This document shows, one piece after another, positions 8,012 through 21,257 of a stretch of 56,965 nucleotides of DNA. Below the pieces are notes generated by a model. That model was not told where the DNA came from and did no database searches. It saw only the letters and a list, made by a program, of their open reading frames with translations. This stretch comes from Chthonomonadales bacterium (GTDB taxonomy: Bacteria; Armatimonadota; Chthonomonadetes; Chthonomonadales; CAJBBX01), in contig JADLGO010000061.1 of the NCBI GenBank assembly GCA_020849275.1, positions 1 to 56,965 of the forward strand. The letters run 5' to 3'. The first letter of the stretch is position 1; the number at the start of each line of letters is the position of its first letter. Made by a program: the position numbers and the translations under genes.

Positions 8012-8569
8012 ATGATAGGGTTGACCATCGTGATCGTCGTCCTGGGGGTGGCGCTCGTGCTGTTCTTCGTGGCCGGCTACAACCGCCTCGTGACTCTGCG
8101 CAACCGCGCGCGCAACGCCTGGTCGCAGATCGACGTGCAGCTCAAGCGGCGCCACGACCTGATCCCGAACCTGGTCGAGACGGTGAAGGGGTACATGGCG
8201 CATGAGCGCGAGGTGCTGGAGGGAGTGACGAAGGCCCGCCAGCAGGCCATCAGCGCCACCGGCGTCGCGGCCACCGCCGAGGCAGAGAACGCGCTGACGC
8301 ACTCGCTGCGCTCCCTGTTCGCCGTCGCCGAGAGCTACCCGCAGCTTCGCGCCAGCGAGAACATGCGGAACCTGCAAGAGGAGCTGAGCTCCACCGAGAA
8401 CAAGATCGCCTTCGCGCGTCAGTTCTACAACGACCAGGTGATGGGCTACAACACCGCAACCGAGCAGGTTCCGTGGAGCACGCTTGCGAGCATGTACGGC
8501 TTCAAGCCGATGGAGCTGTTCGAGATCGAGGACGTGAAGGAGCGCGAGGTGCCGCGCGTCGCCTTCTGA
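8012..8569 (+). CDS. lemA: LemA family protein
   Basis: A 185-residue protein of normal LemA length: one N-terminal transmembrane helix (about residues 3-23), then a long helical domain. Characteristic segments are Y-N[23 protein letters not shown], [13 protein letters not shown], and near the end F-A-R-Q-F-Y-N-D. The function of LemA is not well defined; it is membrane-bound and very often next to an HtpX-type protease, as here. A GAAGGAGGAAG site precedes the ATG. The htpX homologue begins 23 bases after the stop, so the two form an operon. Confidence 0.93.
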   Translation: MIGLTIVIVVLGVALVLFFVAGYNRLVTLRNRARNAWSQIDVQLKRRHDLIPNLVETVKGYMAHEREVLEGVTKARQQAISATGVAATAEAENALTHSLRSLFAVAESYPQLRASENMRNLQEELSSTENKIAFARQFYNDQVMGYNTATEQVPWSTLASMYGFKPMELFEIEDVKEREVPRVAF

Positions 8570-8592
8570 CGACGGGAGGATCGCGACGCGAC

Positions 8593-9963
8593 ATGTACGA
8601 GCAGATAGCGCGCAACAGGCGGGACTCGGCGCTACTGGTGACGGTCGTCACGGTGCTGCTGCTGGGGCTCGGCTACGTGATTGCTCGAGCCTGGGGGATG
8701 CCAGGGTGGGGCGGCCTGGCCATCGCGGCGGCGGTCGCCGGGTTCACCTTCCTGATCAGCTACTACCAGGGCGACGCCATCCTGCTGGGCGTGAGCCGGG
8801 CGCGCCAGATCGAGAAGAAGGACAACCCGCAACTCTTCAACGTGGTCGAGGAGATGGCGATCGCCTCGGGCCTGCCGTTGCCGCGCGTCTTCGTCATCGA
8901 CGATAGCGCCCCGAACGCCTTCGCCACGGGTCGCGATCCGCGCTCGGCGTCGGTGGCGGTGACCACCGGCCTGCTCTCCAAGCTCAACCGCGACGAGCTT
9001 CAGGGCGTCATCGCGCACGAGATGTCCCACATCCGCAACCTGGACATCCGGCTGTCCATGCTCCTGGCCGTGATGGTCGGGAGCATCGCGCTGCTCTCGG
9101 ACATGTTCGTGCGCTCCACCTGGTACGGCGGCGGGTCGCGCCGGCGCAGCAGCCGCGAGAACGACGGACAGGCCGTTTTCGCCATCCTCGCGCTCGTGCT
9201 GGCCATCCTGGCCCCGCTCTTCGCGAAGATGCTTGAGATGGCGGTGTCGCGGCGTCGGGAGTACCTGGCGGACGCCAGCGGAGCGCTGATCACGCGCTAC
9301 CCGGCCGGGCTGGCCTCGGCGCTGGAGAAGATCTCCTCCGACCGTGAGGTGCTGGAGGTTGCCAATCGCGCCACGCAGCACCTCTACATCGTCAACCCCA
9401 TCCGGTCGTTCGAGCAGAGGGCGGCCGGTCTGTTCGACACGCACCCGCCGATCAACGAGCGCGTGCAGCGTCTGCGCGCCATGGCGCTGCAGCCGGCATC
9501 CCCTGCGGGCGCGGACGGCACGGCGCCGGAATCGGACGGCGCGATGCCCGTGGGCGCGGTCGGCCTGGTAGGCGGCCCCGCCGCCTCAGAATCGGGCCCC
9601 GCCGTGGACGGCGCGGCGACCTGCCCGCGGTGCGGCGAGGAGCTCGGCAGGGGCCGCGTGGAGGGCCGCGACGTGCAGGGCTGCCGCCAGTGCGGCGGCG
9701 TCTGGCTGGCGGACGCGGACTTCCGCGATCTGCTCGCGCGGGCGCCCGGGCGGCTTGACGCCGTGGACCGCCGCTACCCGAACGTGATCGGCGGCGGCTG
9801 GGACAGCGTGACCGCGCGCCGATGCCCGCGCTGCGGCATCGGCCTCGCAGCGTACCGTCCGGACTCGGCGCCCGACCTCTCGCTGGACCGCTGCCCGCGG
9901 TGTCGCGGCCTCTGGTTCGACGACGGGGAGCTTTCGGCGGCCGCGCGCTCTACGCGCGGCTGA
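8593..9963 (+). CDS. htpX: HtpX-like M48 zinc metalloprotease with two C-terminal zinc ribbons
   Basis: A 456-residue membrane protease. Two transmembrane helices lie near residues 14-33 and 40-57, followed by the M48 domain with H142-E-M-S-H146 and the third zinc ligand Glu223 in REYLADA, and a further hydrophobic pair near 157-172 and 194-212. HtpX proteins degrade damaged membrane proteins. Most end near residue 300; this one adds about 150 residues. The extension carries two TFIIB-type zinc ribbons: C344-P-R-C with C364-R-Q-C, and C411-P-R-C with C434-P-R-C, each followed by a G-x-W-x-x-x-x-x-(F/L) tail. The ATG at 8593 follows GGGAGG; the in-phase frame before it overlaps lemA and is not used. 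Confidence 0.9.
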   Translation: MYEQIARNRRDSALLVTVVTVLLLGLGYVIARAWGMPGWGGLAIAAAVAGFTFLISYYQGDAILLGVSRARQIEKKDNPQLFNVVEEMAIASGLPLPRVFVIDDSAPNAFATGRDPRSASVAVTTGLLSKLNRDELQGVIAHEMSHIRNLDIRLSMLLAVMVGSIALLSDMFVRSTWYGGGSRRRSSRENDGQAVFAILALVLAILAPLFAKMLEMAVSRRREYLADASGALITRYPAGLASALEKISSDREVLEVANRATQHLYIVNPIRSFEQRAAGLFDTHPPINERVQRLRAMALQPASPAGADGTAPESDGAMPVGAVGLVGGPAASESGPAVDGAATCPRCGEELGRGRVEGRDVQGCRQCGGVWLADADFRDLLARAPGRLDAVDRRYPNVIGGGWDSVTARRCPRCGIGLAAYRPDSAPDLSLDRCPRCRGLWFDDGELSAAARSTRG

Positions 9964-10021
9964 GGCGTGGCGCCATAGACGCGGGGCCTGGGCCCACGCC
10001 CTCTCGTACGCGACCGTCGGG

Positions 10022-11137
10022 TCAGGCCAGGGGGGCGCGCCAGGAGTAGGCGGGCGCGTCTTCGGGGAAGGCGAGACGGCCGAAGTCCCCGGCCAGCGGC
10101 TTGCCGCGCAGGACGTGGTCGGCGAAGTCGAGGAGCGCCCACCAGTCCTCCTCGTTCTGCTCATGGACGCCGGGGCGAAAGCGGATGCCGACGCGGCCGG
10201 GCACGCCGAGGAAGGCGAAGACCTCGCGGGCCGCCAGATACGTTTGCTGCGTGCCGCGCGGGTTCGCCCAGAGGTCGCCGAGGGCCTCCGTGCTCAGCAG
10301 GGCGCGCGGCGCCACTATCGCCTTCAGGGCGTGCTGGTCGAAGGGAAGCCGCTCCACCTGCCCGACTAACCCGGCAAAACGCGCATGGAACCAGTACGGG
10401 AAGGCGCGCACGATGGCGGCGATGTCCTCGCTGCCCTCGCCCTGCACGCGGAAGCAGCCAGCGCCGCCGCAGCCGCTGTTGTTGGGGGCCGTCAGGGCGA
10501 TGCGCTCGTCCGTGGCTCCGGCCAGCAGGGCGGCCTTGCCGCCGCGCGAGTGGCCGGTCACGGCGATTCGCTCCCCGTCGACCCAGCCGAGCGTCCGCAG
10601 GTAGTCGACGACGCGGTGGAAGCCCCATGCCCACGCGGCGAGCCGGCCGCCGTCATAGCCGGCGAACACCGAGTAGACTCCCGCGCGGTCGCGGCTGTCC
10701 GGGGCGATCTCCACGCGGTTGAACTCGGCCAGCACATAGCCGCGGCGCGCTACCTCGCCCACCACGGCCGGAATCGCCCCGTCCCAGTTGAGATCGCCGG
10801 AGATGATGGCGGGGAACGGTCCGTCGCCCGGCGGAACGGTCAGGCGCAGATGGGTGCTCAGACGGCGGCCCGGGCCCATGCGCAGGTGGACGGTGCGCTC
10901 CAGCGTGCCGGTGCGCCGGTCGCGGCGGGAGCGCACCGGTCGGGCGGAGATCGGACCGGGCTCCGGCGGCAGAGGGCCGTACTCGTAGTGCAGGGTGAGC
11001 TCCCGCAGCTCGGCGCGCCGCCGCTCCCAATCGGCGCGCGTCCGCACACGGCCACCGCCCGTCAGCGCGAAGAGGTCGGGCAGCTCCGCGACGGCCGGAA
11101 GATCGGCGGGCGCGGGCAATGGCGCGGCAGCGGGCAT
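10022..11137 (-). CDS. Alpha/beta hydrolase, CE15-like (glucuronoyl esterase/acetyl xylan esterase type)
   Basis: A 371-residue alpha/beta-hydrolase. The nucleophile elbow is G-H-S197-R-G-G-K, like the G-C-S-R-x-G-K of CE15 glucuronoyl esterases. Other shared features are G-D-L-N-W in the oxyanion region, P-N-N-S-G-C-G-G-A-G-C, A-P-R-A-L-L-x-x-E-A-L-x-D-x-W-A-N-P-x-G, and a likely catalytic His325 in GVHEQNEEDW. CE15 enzymes cleave ester links between lignin and glucuronoxylan. No clear signal peptide is seen from the chosen ATG, which has a GGGAGGTCC site. It is probably the last gene of a minus-strand operon with the thioredoxin-like and prepilin genes upstream (gap 73 bases). Confidence 0.75.
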   Translation of the reverse strand: MPAAAPLPAPADLPAVAELPDLFALTGGGRVRTRADWERRRAELRELTLHYEYGPLPPEPGPISARPVRSRRDRRTGTLERTVHLRMGPGRRLSTHLRLTVPPGDGPFPAIISGDLNWDGAIPAVVGEVARRGYVLAEFNRVEIAPDSRDRAGVYSVFAGYDGGRLAAWAWGFHRVVDYLRTLGWVDGERIAVTGHSRGGKAALLAGATDERIALTAPNNSGCGGAGCFRVQGEGSEDIAAIVRAFPYWFHARFAGLVGQVERLPFDQHALKAIVAPRALLSTEALGDLWANPRGTQQTYLAAREVFAFLGVPGRVGIRFRPGVHEQNEEDWWALLDFADHVLRGKPLAGDFGRLAFPEDAPAYSWRAPLA

Positions 11138-11210
11138 CGCGGACCTCCCACGCGCCCGCCCACGGGGCCCACCGGTCCCGTGGGCGGGCGACGGGTCCCG
11201 GCGGCCGGCC

Positions 11211-12536
11211 TCAACGCGCGGCCGCCTTCTCGGGCGCAGTCGACGGGATCGAGACGCCCAACCGCCGCAGGACGCCATCCAGCCGGTCGTCGCCGTCCAG
11301 GTAGCCGAGCACGGCGTCCACCACCTTGCCGTCGCGCCCGATCACGTAGGTCGTCGGGATGCCGGTGACGTTGTACTGCTTGCGGGCCAGGCTTTCGGCC
11401 GTCGCGCGGCCGGCGGAGTCGTAGCCGAAGAGGAAGCCATACCGATCGCGGTTGGCGGGCATCCACTTGTCGTAGGCATCCCGGTCGTCCCACACACAGA
11501 CAGCCAGCACGACCACGCCCTGGTCGCGCGCGGCCTCGTAGACCTTCTGCACATGCGGCATGCTGCGCTGGCACGGGCCGCACCAGGTGGCCCAGAAGTC
11601 GAGCACGACGATCTTGCCGCGGTGGTCGGAGAGCTTCAGCTTGCCGCCGCTCGCGGCGTCCACCGCGAAGTCGGGCGCCTCGGCGCCGGCGGCGAGCAGG
11701 CGCGGCCGGCGGGGATCCTCCGGCTCCGCGGCCGGGCGCTCGGCGCGCCGCAGGGTCAGCCTTGCGCCGTCCGGCGTGGCGGAGGCCGAGTAGAAGGTCG
11801 CGCCGTCGAGAGTGAACGGCTTGCCTACGGTGAACTGCTCGGGCCGCTCGTTGGTCCCCATGTAGCGCCCGTTGGCGTCGCGGTCCAGGAAGAGCCAGAC
11901 GGGCCGCTCGGTCGCCGCGCTGGCGGCTGGGGTAGCCTTCGCTGGCGCCGCCGGGGCGTCGAAGCGGGCGTCGGAGGCGTTCTCCACGAGCAGGGCACGG
12001 TAGTCCTCGCCATCGATCCGAACCGTGCCGACCCGACCGCCGGTGCGGAACACCAGTAGGGTGTCGCGGTTGGGCACGCGGAAAAGGGAGAGGCCGTAGT
12101 CACCCGAGGTGGTCTCCTTCCCGGCGTCGCCCCACGAGGCGCGCACCACGAAGTCGGTGTAGAGCGGTGCGCGCGCCGCTCCGGGCGGGTCGTCGGTCAG
12201 GTCGCCGTTGCGGTTCGCGTCCAGGTAGATGCGCCAGGTCTTCGCGTCGGACGTGTCGACGGCGAGCGTGTAGTCCGCGCGCGGGCCATCGCCGACGCGC
12301 AGCGAGGCATAGCGCAGGGGCGTGGCCGATCCCGGCGCGCGGCGGACGCTCTCCGGCTTCGCCTCGGCGAGGACGATCGGGCTGGGAGAGTAGGGCACGG
12401 CGGCCTCGACGGCGGCCTTCGGGTCGAGCTTCAGGTCGACAGTGAGCGACTCCTGCGCGCGCGCGCCGCCCGTGGCGGCGGCGCACAGGAGCACTCCAAG
12501 CGCGGCGAGCGCAGCGCGGTGCACGGTGGCCTGCAT
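11211..12536 (-). CDS. Secreted TlpA-like thioredoxin-fold protein
   Basis: A 441-residue exported protein. The signal peptide is residues 1-27 (cleavage after GGARA). Residues about 30-270 form a beta-rich domain of unknown role, with two D-x-(D/N)-x-(D/N)-G segments (YLDANRNGDL and FLDRDANGRYMG) that look like calcium-binding loops. Residues about 283-432 are a TlpA/AhpC-type thioredoxin domain with the redox pair W318-C-G-P-C322 and cis-Pro in GIPTTYVI. It would reduce or oxidise disulfides in the periplasm. The gene lies 33 bases after the prepilin gene on the same strand and is probably co-transcribed with it. Confidence 0.85.
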   Translation of the reverse strand: MQATVHRAALAALGVLLCAAATGGARAQESLTVDLKLDPKAAVEAAVPYSPSPIVLAEAKPESVRRAPGSATPLRYASLRVGDGPRADYTLAVDTSDAKTWRIYLDANRNGDLTDDPPGAARAPLYTDFVVRASWGDAGKETTSGDYGLSLFRVPNRDTLLVFRTGGRVGTVRIDGEDYRALLVENASDARFDAPAAPAKATPAASAATERPVWLFLDRDANGRYMGTNERPEQFTVGKPFTLDGATFYSASATPDGARLTLRRAERPAAEPEDPRRPRLLAAGAEAPDFAVDAASGGKLKLSDHRGKIVVLDFWATWCGPCQRSMPHVQKVYEAARDQGVVVLAVCVWDDRDAYDKWMPANRDRYGFLFGYDSAGRATAESLARKQYNVTGIPTTYVIGRDGKVVDAVLGYLDGDDRLDGVLRRLGVSIPSTAPEKAAAR

Positions 12537-12569
12537 CGGCCTACTCCTCTCAGGGCGTTCGCGGTTGGC

Positions 12570-13340
12570 TCAGGGCTTCTGGGTCATATAGTAGTAGTCC
12601 TGGTAGGGACTTCCGAGGGGGTACTCGGGCTTCAGCAGGTCCCCGATGCCGTAGCGGCGATGTGCCTCGGCGGTTGCCGCGGGGCTCTTGTCCGTGGTGC
12701 GGATGGTGGGCCGGTGGGCCTTGGCGTGGCCATCGAACCAGAGCACGGAGGCGAAGCCGTTGTGCCGACCGTGGAGGCACGGCGCGATCACCAGCGTGGA
12801 GGAGGGCGGCCAGAGCAGGAGCGTGCGCGCCGGCAGGCCGGTGGCCGGGTCGAGGAAGCCCGCGTCGGCCATCAAGATCGTCTCCGCAACCGCGCTGACG
12901 GCGGCCAGCGTGACGGGCACGTTTCGCACCCACATGTACTGCGCGTTCGGCGCGTATGCGAAGGGCTGCCCGCCGATGAGGGGGAGGTCTCGCGCGCTGG
13001 AGCACTCCTGGATCTGGTAGTTACGCATGTAGGGCTGAAGCAGGCCGGCCTTCGGATCGTTTACGCCGGTGGTCAGGTTCTGCAGGCCCCACCACTGCTG
13101 CACGAACCGCTCGCCGTTGAGCCAGTAGCCGTAGTTGCGGGGGAACACGACGTCGTCGTAGTCGCCTACGTACATCAGGAATCCCAGGCCGATCTGCTTG
13201 AGGTTGGAGACGCACTGCGCTTGGCGGGCCTTCTCGCGCGCCTGGGCGAAGACCGGGAAGAGGATCGCGGCGAGTATCGCGATGATCGCGATGACGACGA
13301 GCAACTCGATCAGGGTGAATCCGAAACGGGAGCGCCTCAT
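12570..13340 (-). CDS. DUF1559 prepilin-like protein (H-X9-DG type)
   Basis: A 256-residue type IV pilin-like or pseudopilin protein. A short basic leader ends in the prepilin peptidase site, G7-F-T-L-I-E, followed by the long hydrophobic helix. Next comes the conserved segment A-R-E-K-A-R-Q-A[11 protein letters not shown], and the C-terminal region has His, nine residues, Asp-Gly (in [12 protein letters not shown]). This architecture is abundant in Planctomycetota and Armatimonadota, where its role is largely unknown. The ATG has an AAGGAGTT site. A promoter lies about 112 bases upstream. It is the first gene of a three-gene minus-strand operon. Confidence 0.9.
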   Translation of the reverse strand: MRRSRFGFTLIELLVVIAIIAILAAILFPVFAQAREKARQAQCVSNLKQIGLGFLMYVGDYDDVVFPRNYGYWLNGERFVQQWWGLQNLTTGVNDPKAGLLQPYMRNYQIQECSSARDLPLIGGQPFAYAPNAQYMWVRNVPVTLAAVSAVAETILMADAGFLDPATGLPARTLLLWPPSSTLVIAPCLHGRHNGFASVLWFDGHAKAHRPTIRTTDKSPAATAEAHRRYGIGDLLKPEYPLGSPYQDYYYMTQKP

Positions 13341-13459
13341 GACCTCCAACTCCTTTCGCGCCGCGCGGGGCGCGCCTCGTAGCATGCGGCCAGGCGAGAT
13401 GGCACGCGGCCGGGGGGCTATATGAGATAACCGATCGGCTTTGTCAGTTGCGTGGGGGA

Positions 13460-13489
13460 AGTATACTCGGGGCCGGGAGCGTGAGTCAA
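13460..13489 (-). promoter_or_regulatory. Sigma70-type promoter of the prepilin-TlpA-esterase operon
   Basis: On the minus strand TTGACT (13489-13484), an 18-bp spacer and TATACT (13465-13460) form a near-consensus promoter. Transcription would start near 13453, leaving an untranslated leader of about 112 bases. Confidence 0.6.
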
Positions 13490-13552
13490 TGGTCTTGACG
13501 CGCGATCCGCCTCGCGCGAGCGTCCCGGTCCGGCCGCGTCGGCGGCACGCGG

Positions 13553-14083
13553 TTACGCGCCCGGCCCGCCGAGGCGCTCGGCGAGTCCGATCAGCGTGGC
13601 CCTCTGGGTGGCTACATCCGGGTTCACCGTTATGTTGACCTTGCCCAGGTCGTCGATGACGGCGCCGACGTCGATGCCGGGCGCCTTGCCGGACGCGGGG
13701 CGCAGCGCGCTGGCCGCGTCGTCCGTAAGGCGCTGCGCTGTGCCGAAGTTGCGCCGCTCCAGCGCGATGGAGGCCGAGTAGAGCATGGCGCGGGCCCGCG
13801 CGACCTGAAGCTGCACGTTGGCGGCGTCGCGCTCGGAACGCGCGCTCACGGCGTCGGCCCGCGCGGCGTCCACCTGCTCGTCGTACCGGGCGCGCACCGC
13901 GGCCAGGTCGCCCCGGCCGTTGGTGAGGCCGACGCAGTAGAGCACTACGCCGACCACGATGACGAGCACGATGCCCCAGAGCACGCGCTTGGTGGCTGTG
14001 TCCCACAACGTGGACGGATGGAAGCGGCGAGGCGGCTGGGCGTCCGACGCCGGCGATGCGCTCGGTGGCACGTTGGTTAACAT
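13553..14083 (-). CDS. Single-pass membrane protein with a coiled-coil-like domain, unknown function
   Basis: A 176-residue protein: a proline/serine-rich N-terminus (about 1-30), one transmembrane helix (about 37-56), then an Ala/Arg/Glu-rich helical region (about 60-140) with heptad-like spacing, and a short C-terminal segment. I do not recognise the family. The ATG at 14083 was chosen because CAGGAGTG lies eight bases before it; an earlier in-phase start at 14191 lacks a site. It is divergent from cbpA with a 319-base gap between them and seems to be a single-gene unit. Confidence 0.6.
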   Translation of the reverse strand: MLTNVPPSASPASDAQPPRRFHPSTLWDTATKRVLWGIVLVIVVGVVLYCVGLTNGRGDLAAVRARYDEQVDAARADAVSARSERDAANVQLQVARARAMLYSASIALERRNFGTAQRLTDDAASALRPASGKAPGIDVGAVIDDLGKVNITVNPDVATQRATLIGLAERLGGPGA

Positions 14084-14402
14084 CTGGGTCACTCCTGGAT
14101 GCGATGCTCCCGCCTCCGGGGCGCGGCGATCGGCGAGCGTGGGCGCCGTGGCATCGGCCACCACGGCAGGCACGCGCGGGAAGCCGGCCATGCCGGCCGC
14201 CTCGCACGTAAGAAGTACGCCCGAAAGGACGCGGCCGGTTCCAGTGCGGCGCCGCGAATGGGCGCATCACGCCGGGCGCTCCAGACCAGCACACCGAGCT
14301 CGGCGGCGACGTACGCCGGAACCGGCCGCGCGCCGGCAGCGTCGTAGGAGGCAGGGACGGCCGCGCTCGCCGCGCCGGCCCGTCCGCGCGCGAGGGGGAG
14401 CC
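14084..14402. other. 319-base divergent intergenic region, no gene seen
   Basis: This stretch separates the membrane protein (minus) from cbpA (plus). No consensus promoter, repeat or RNA gene was found by eye. It contains several short GC-rich inverted repeats of the kind expected by chance at this composition. Confidence 0.5.
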
Positions 14403-15368
14403 ATGCCCGTCACCTACCAGGACTACTACCAGACGCTCGGCGTGCCGCGCGACGCCACCACGGAGCAGATTCAGGCGGCCTACCGCCAGCTTGCGCGCAA
14501 GCACCACCCGGACGTGAGCAAGGAGCCGGACGCCGAGGAGCGCTTCAAGCAGATCAACGAGGCCTACGAGGTGCTGCGCGACGCGGAGAAGCGCCGCCAG
14601 TTCGACGCGCTGGGCGCCGGCTGGCGCGAGGGGCAGGAGTTCCGCCCGCCGCCAGAGTGGGCGCAGGGCCCCAACGTGCGCTACCGCGCCGTGGACCTCG
14701 ACGACCTCAACGGCGGCGGCTTCAGCGACTTCTTCGCCACGCTGTTCGGCGGCCGCGGCGCCGCACCGGGCAGCGCCGCCGGAGCGCGGCCGGTCTGGCG
14801 CATGCGCGGGCAGGACGTGGAGAGCGAGTTGACGATCCCGCTGGAGGAGGCCTACCGAGGCGGCACCCGCACTCTGACCCTCCACCAACTGGCGCCCGAC
14901 GGGGACGGGCAAACGCGGACGGCGACGCGCAGCCTGGAGGTGCGAATCCCCGCGGGCGCTCACGACGGCACGGTGCTGCGCCTGGCCGGCCAGGGCGGTC
15001 CCGGCGCGGGCGGCGGCGAGGCCGGCGACCTCTTCATACGCTTGCGGCTCGCGCCGCATCCCGTGTTCCGGGTTGACGGCCGCGACCTGACGGCGGACCT
15101 GCCCGTCACTCCCTGGGAGGCCGCGCTGGGAGCCGAGGTTCCGGTGGCCACGCTGGACGGAACGGTCCAGGCGCGCCTGCCAGCGGGCACGAGCTCCGGC
15201 AAGCGCCTGCGCCTGAAGGGGCTCGGCCTGCCCGACCGGCAGGGCCGGCGCGGCGACCTCTACGGCGCGGTGCGCGTGGAGGTGCCGCCGACGCTCAGCG
15301 AGCGGGAGCGCGCTCTCTTCGAGGAGCTGCGATCGGCCTCGAGCTTTGACCCGCGGCGGCGCGGCTGA
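14403..15368 (+). CDS. cbpA: CbpA-type DnaJ family co-chaperone
   Basis: A 321-residue J-domain protein. The J domain covers residues 5-72 with the essential H35-P-D37. A glycine-containing linker (about 75-140) follows, then two C-terminal peptide-binding domains (about 140-310) with V-R-I-P-A-G-x-x-D-G and G-D-L-(F/Y) repeats. The CxxCxGxG zinc-finger repeats of DnaJ are missing, so this is the CbpA/DnaJ-type-II form, which stimulates DnaK ATPase. A GAGGGGGAGCC site precedes the ATG. The next gene, 14 bases later, encodes a CbpM-like regulator, the usual partner of CbpA. Confidence 0.88.
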   Translation: MPVTYQDYYQTLGVPRDATTEQIQAAYRQLARKHHPDVSKEPDAEERFKQINEAYEVLRDAEKRRQFDALGAGWREGQEFRPPPEWAQGPNVRYRAVDLDDLNGGGFSDFFATLFGGRGAAPGSAAGARPVWRMRGQDVESELTIPLEEAYRGGTRTLTLHQLAPDGDGQTRTATRSLEVRIPAGAHDGTVLRLAGQGGPGAGGGEAGDLFIRLRLAPHPVFRVDGRDLTADLPVTPWEAALGAEVPVATLDGTVQARLPAGTSSGKRLRLKGLGLPDRQGRRGDLYGAVRVEVPPTLSERERALFEELRSASSFDPRRRG

Positions 15369-15382
15369 GAGAGGAGGGCGCG

Positions 15383-15706
15383 ATGGGCCAGATGCTGGTG
15401 AGCTACCGCGCGGCGCGGGTGGCGGTGGGCGAGCTGCTGGACTGCGACGCGCTTGCCGGCGCTGCCGGGCTGCATCCGGAGCTGGTGCGCCGTCTCTACC
15501 GCCTGGGGCTGGTGGTAGCAGAGGAGCACCGGGGCGGCGAGCCGCTCTTCGCGGCGGCGGCTGCCGTGCGCCGGTTGCGTCGGGCGACGCGCCTGCACGC
15601 GGACCTCGGCGTGGGCTGGGCGGCGCTCGGACTGGTGGTGGACCTGCTGGAGCGCGTGGAGGCGCTGGAATCCAGGCTGCGCGAGCTCGAGGACGAGGGC
15701 GAGTAA
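15383..15706 (+). CDS. cbpM: CbpM-like chaperone modulator (MerR-type fold)
   Basis: A 107-residue protein with a MerR-like winged helix: E-L-L-D-C-D-A-L-A[19 protein letters not shown]. The G-L-x-P-x-x-(V/I)-x-x-L-x-x-L-G-L pattern is typical of CbpM, and a leucine-rich C-terminal helix follows. In Enterobacteria CbpM binds the J domain of CbpA and inhibits it. The position directly after cbpA (14-base gap, GAGAGAGGAGG site) supports this role. A DNA-binding role cannot be excluded from the fold. Confidence 0.8.
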   Translation: MGQMLVSYRAARVAVGELLDCDALAGAAGLHPELVRRLYRLGLVVAEEHRGGEPLFAAAAAVRRLRRATRLHADLGVGWAALGLVVDLLERVEALESRLRELEDEGE

Positions 15707-15738
15707 GGGGCCGCTGGCAATTTGCCTTCACCAGGCCC

Positions 15739-15766
15739 TTGACAAACGCCGAACGCATGGTATAAT
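15739..15766 (+). promoter_or_regulatory. Promoter of the initiator tRNA gene
   Basis: TTGACA (15739-15744), a 16-bp spacer and a perfect TATAAT (15761-15766). The predicted start near 15773 is only a few bases before the tRNA. Confidence 0.8.
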
Positions 15767-15768
15767 AG

Positions 15769-21095
<5,327 letters not shown>

Positions 21096-21131
21096 GCCCG
21101 CCTCCTCTCGCCGGCGACGTCGGCGCCCCGG

Positions 21132-21170
21132 CCTCGCCTCCAGCATACCCGCGCGCGGGAGGAGGCGAGG
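21132..21170. promoter_or_regulatory. Nested inverted repeats between divergent genes
   Basis: Outer arms CCTCGCCTCC (21132-21141) and GGAGGCGAGG (21161-21170) enclose the 12-bp palindrome CCCGCGCGCGGG (21148-21159). The region lies between the divergent SIS-protein and recQ genes and could be an operator. Confidence 0.35.
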
Positions 21171-21257
21171 GGAGCGCGGGCGAAATGGCCGGTATGAGCA
21201 CGACGCGGGCCGGCGGCAGGCCGCGCGCCCCGGCAAGCTGCCCCGCGAAGCCCGGCA

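Noticed and set aside
13341-15758. N-terminal extension of the prepilin gene through cbpA and cbpM on the minus strand
   Set aside because: The prepilin leader and ribosome-binding site fix the start at 13340; the extension is antisense to clear chaperone genes.
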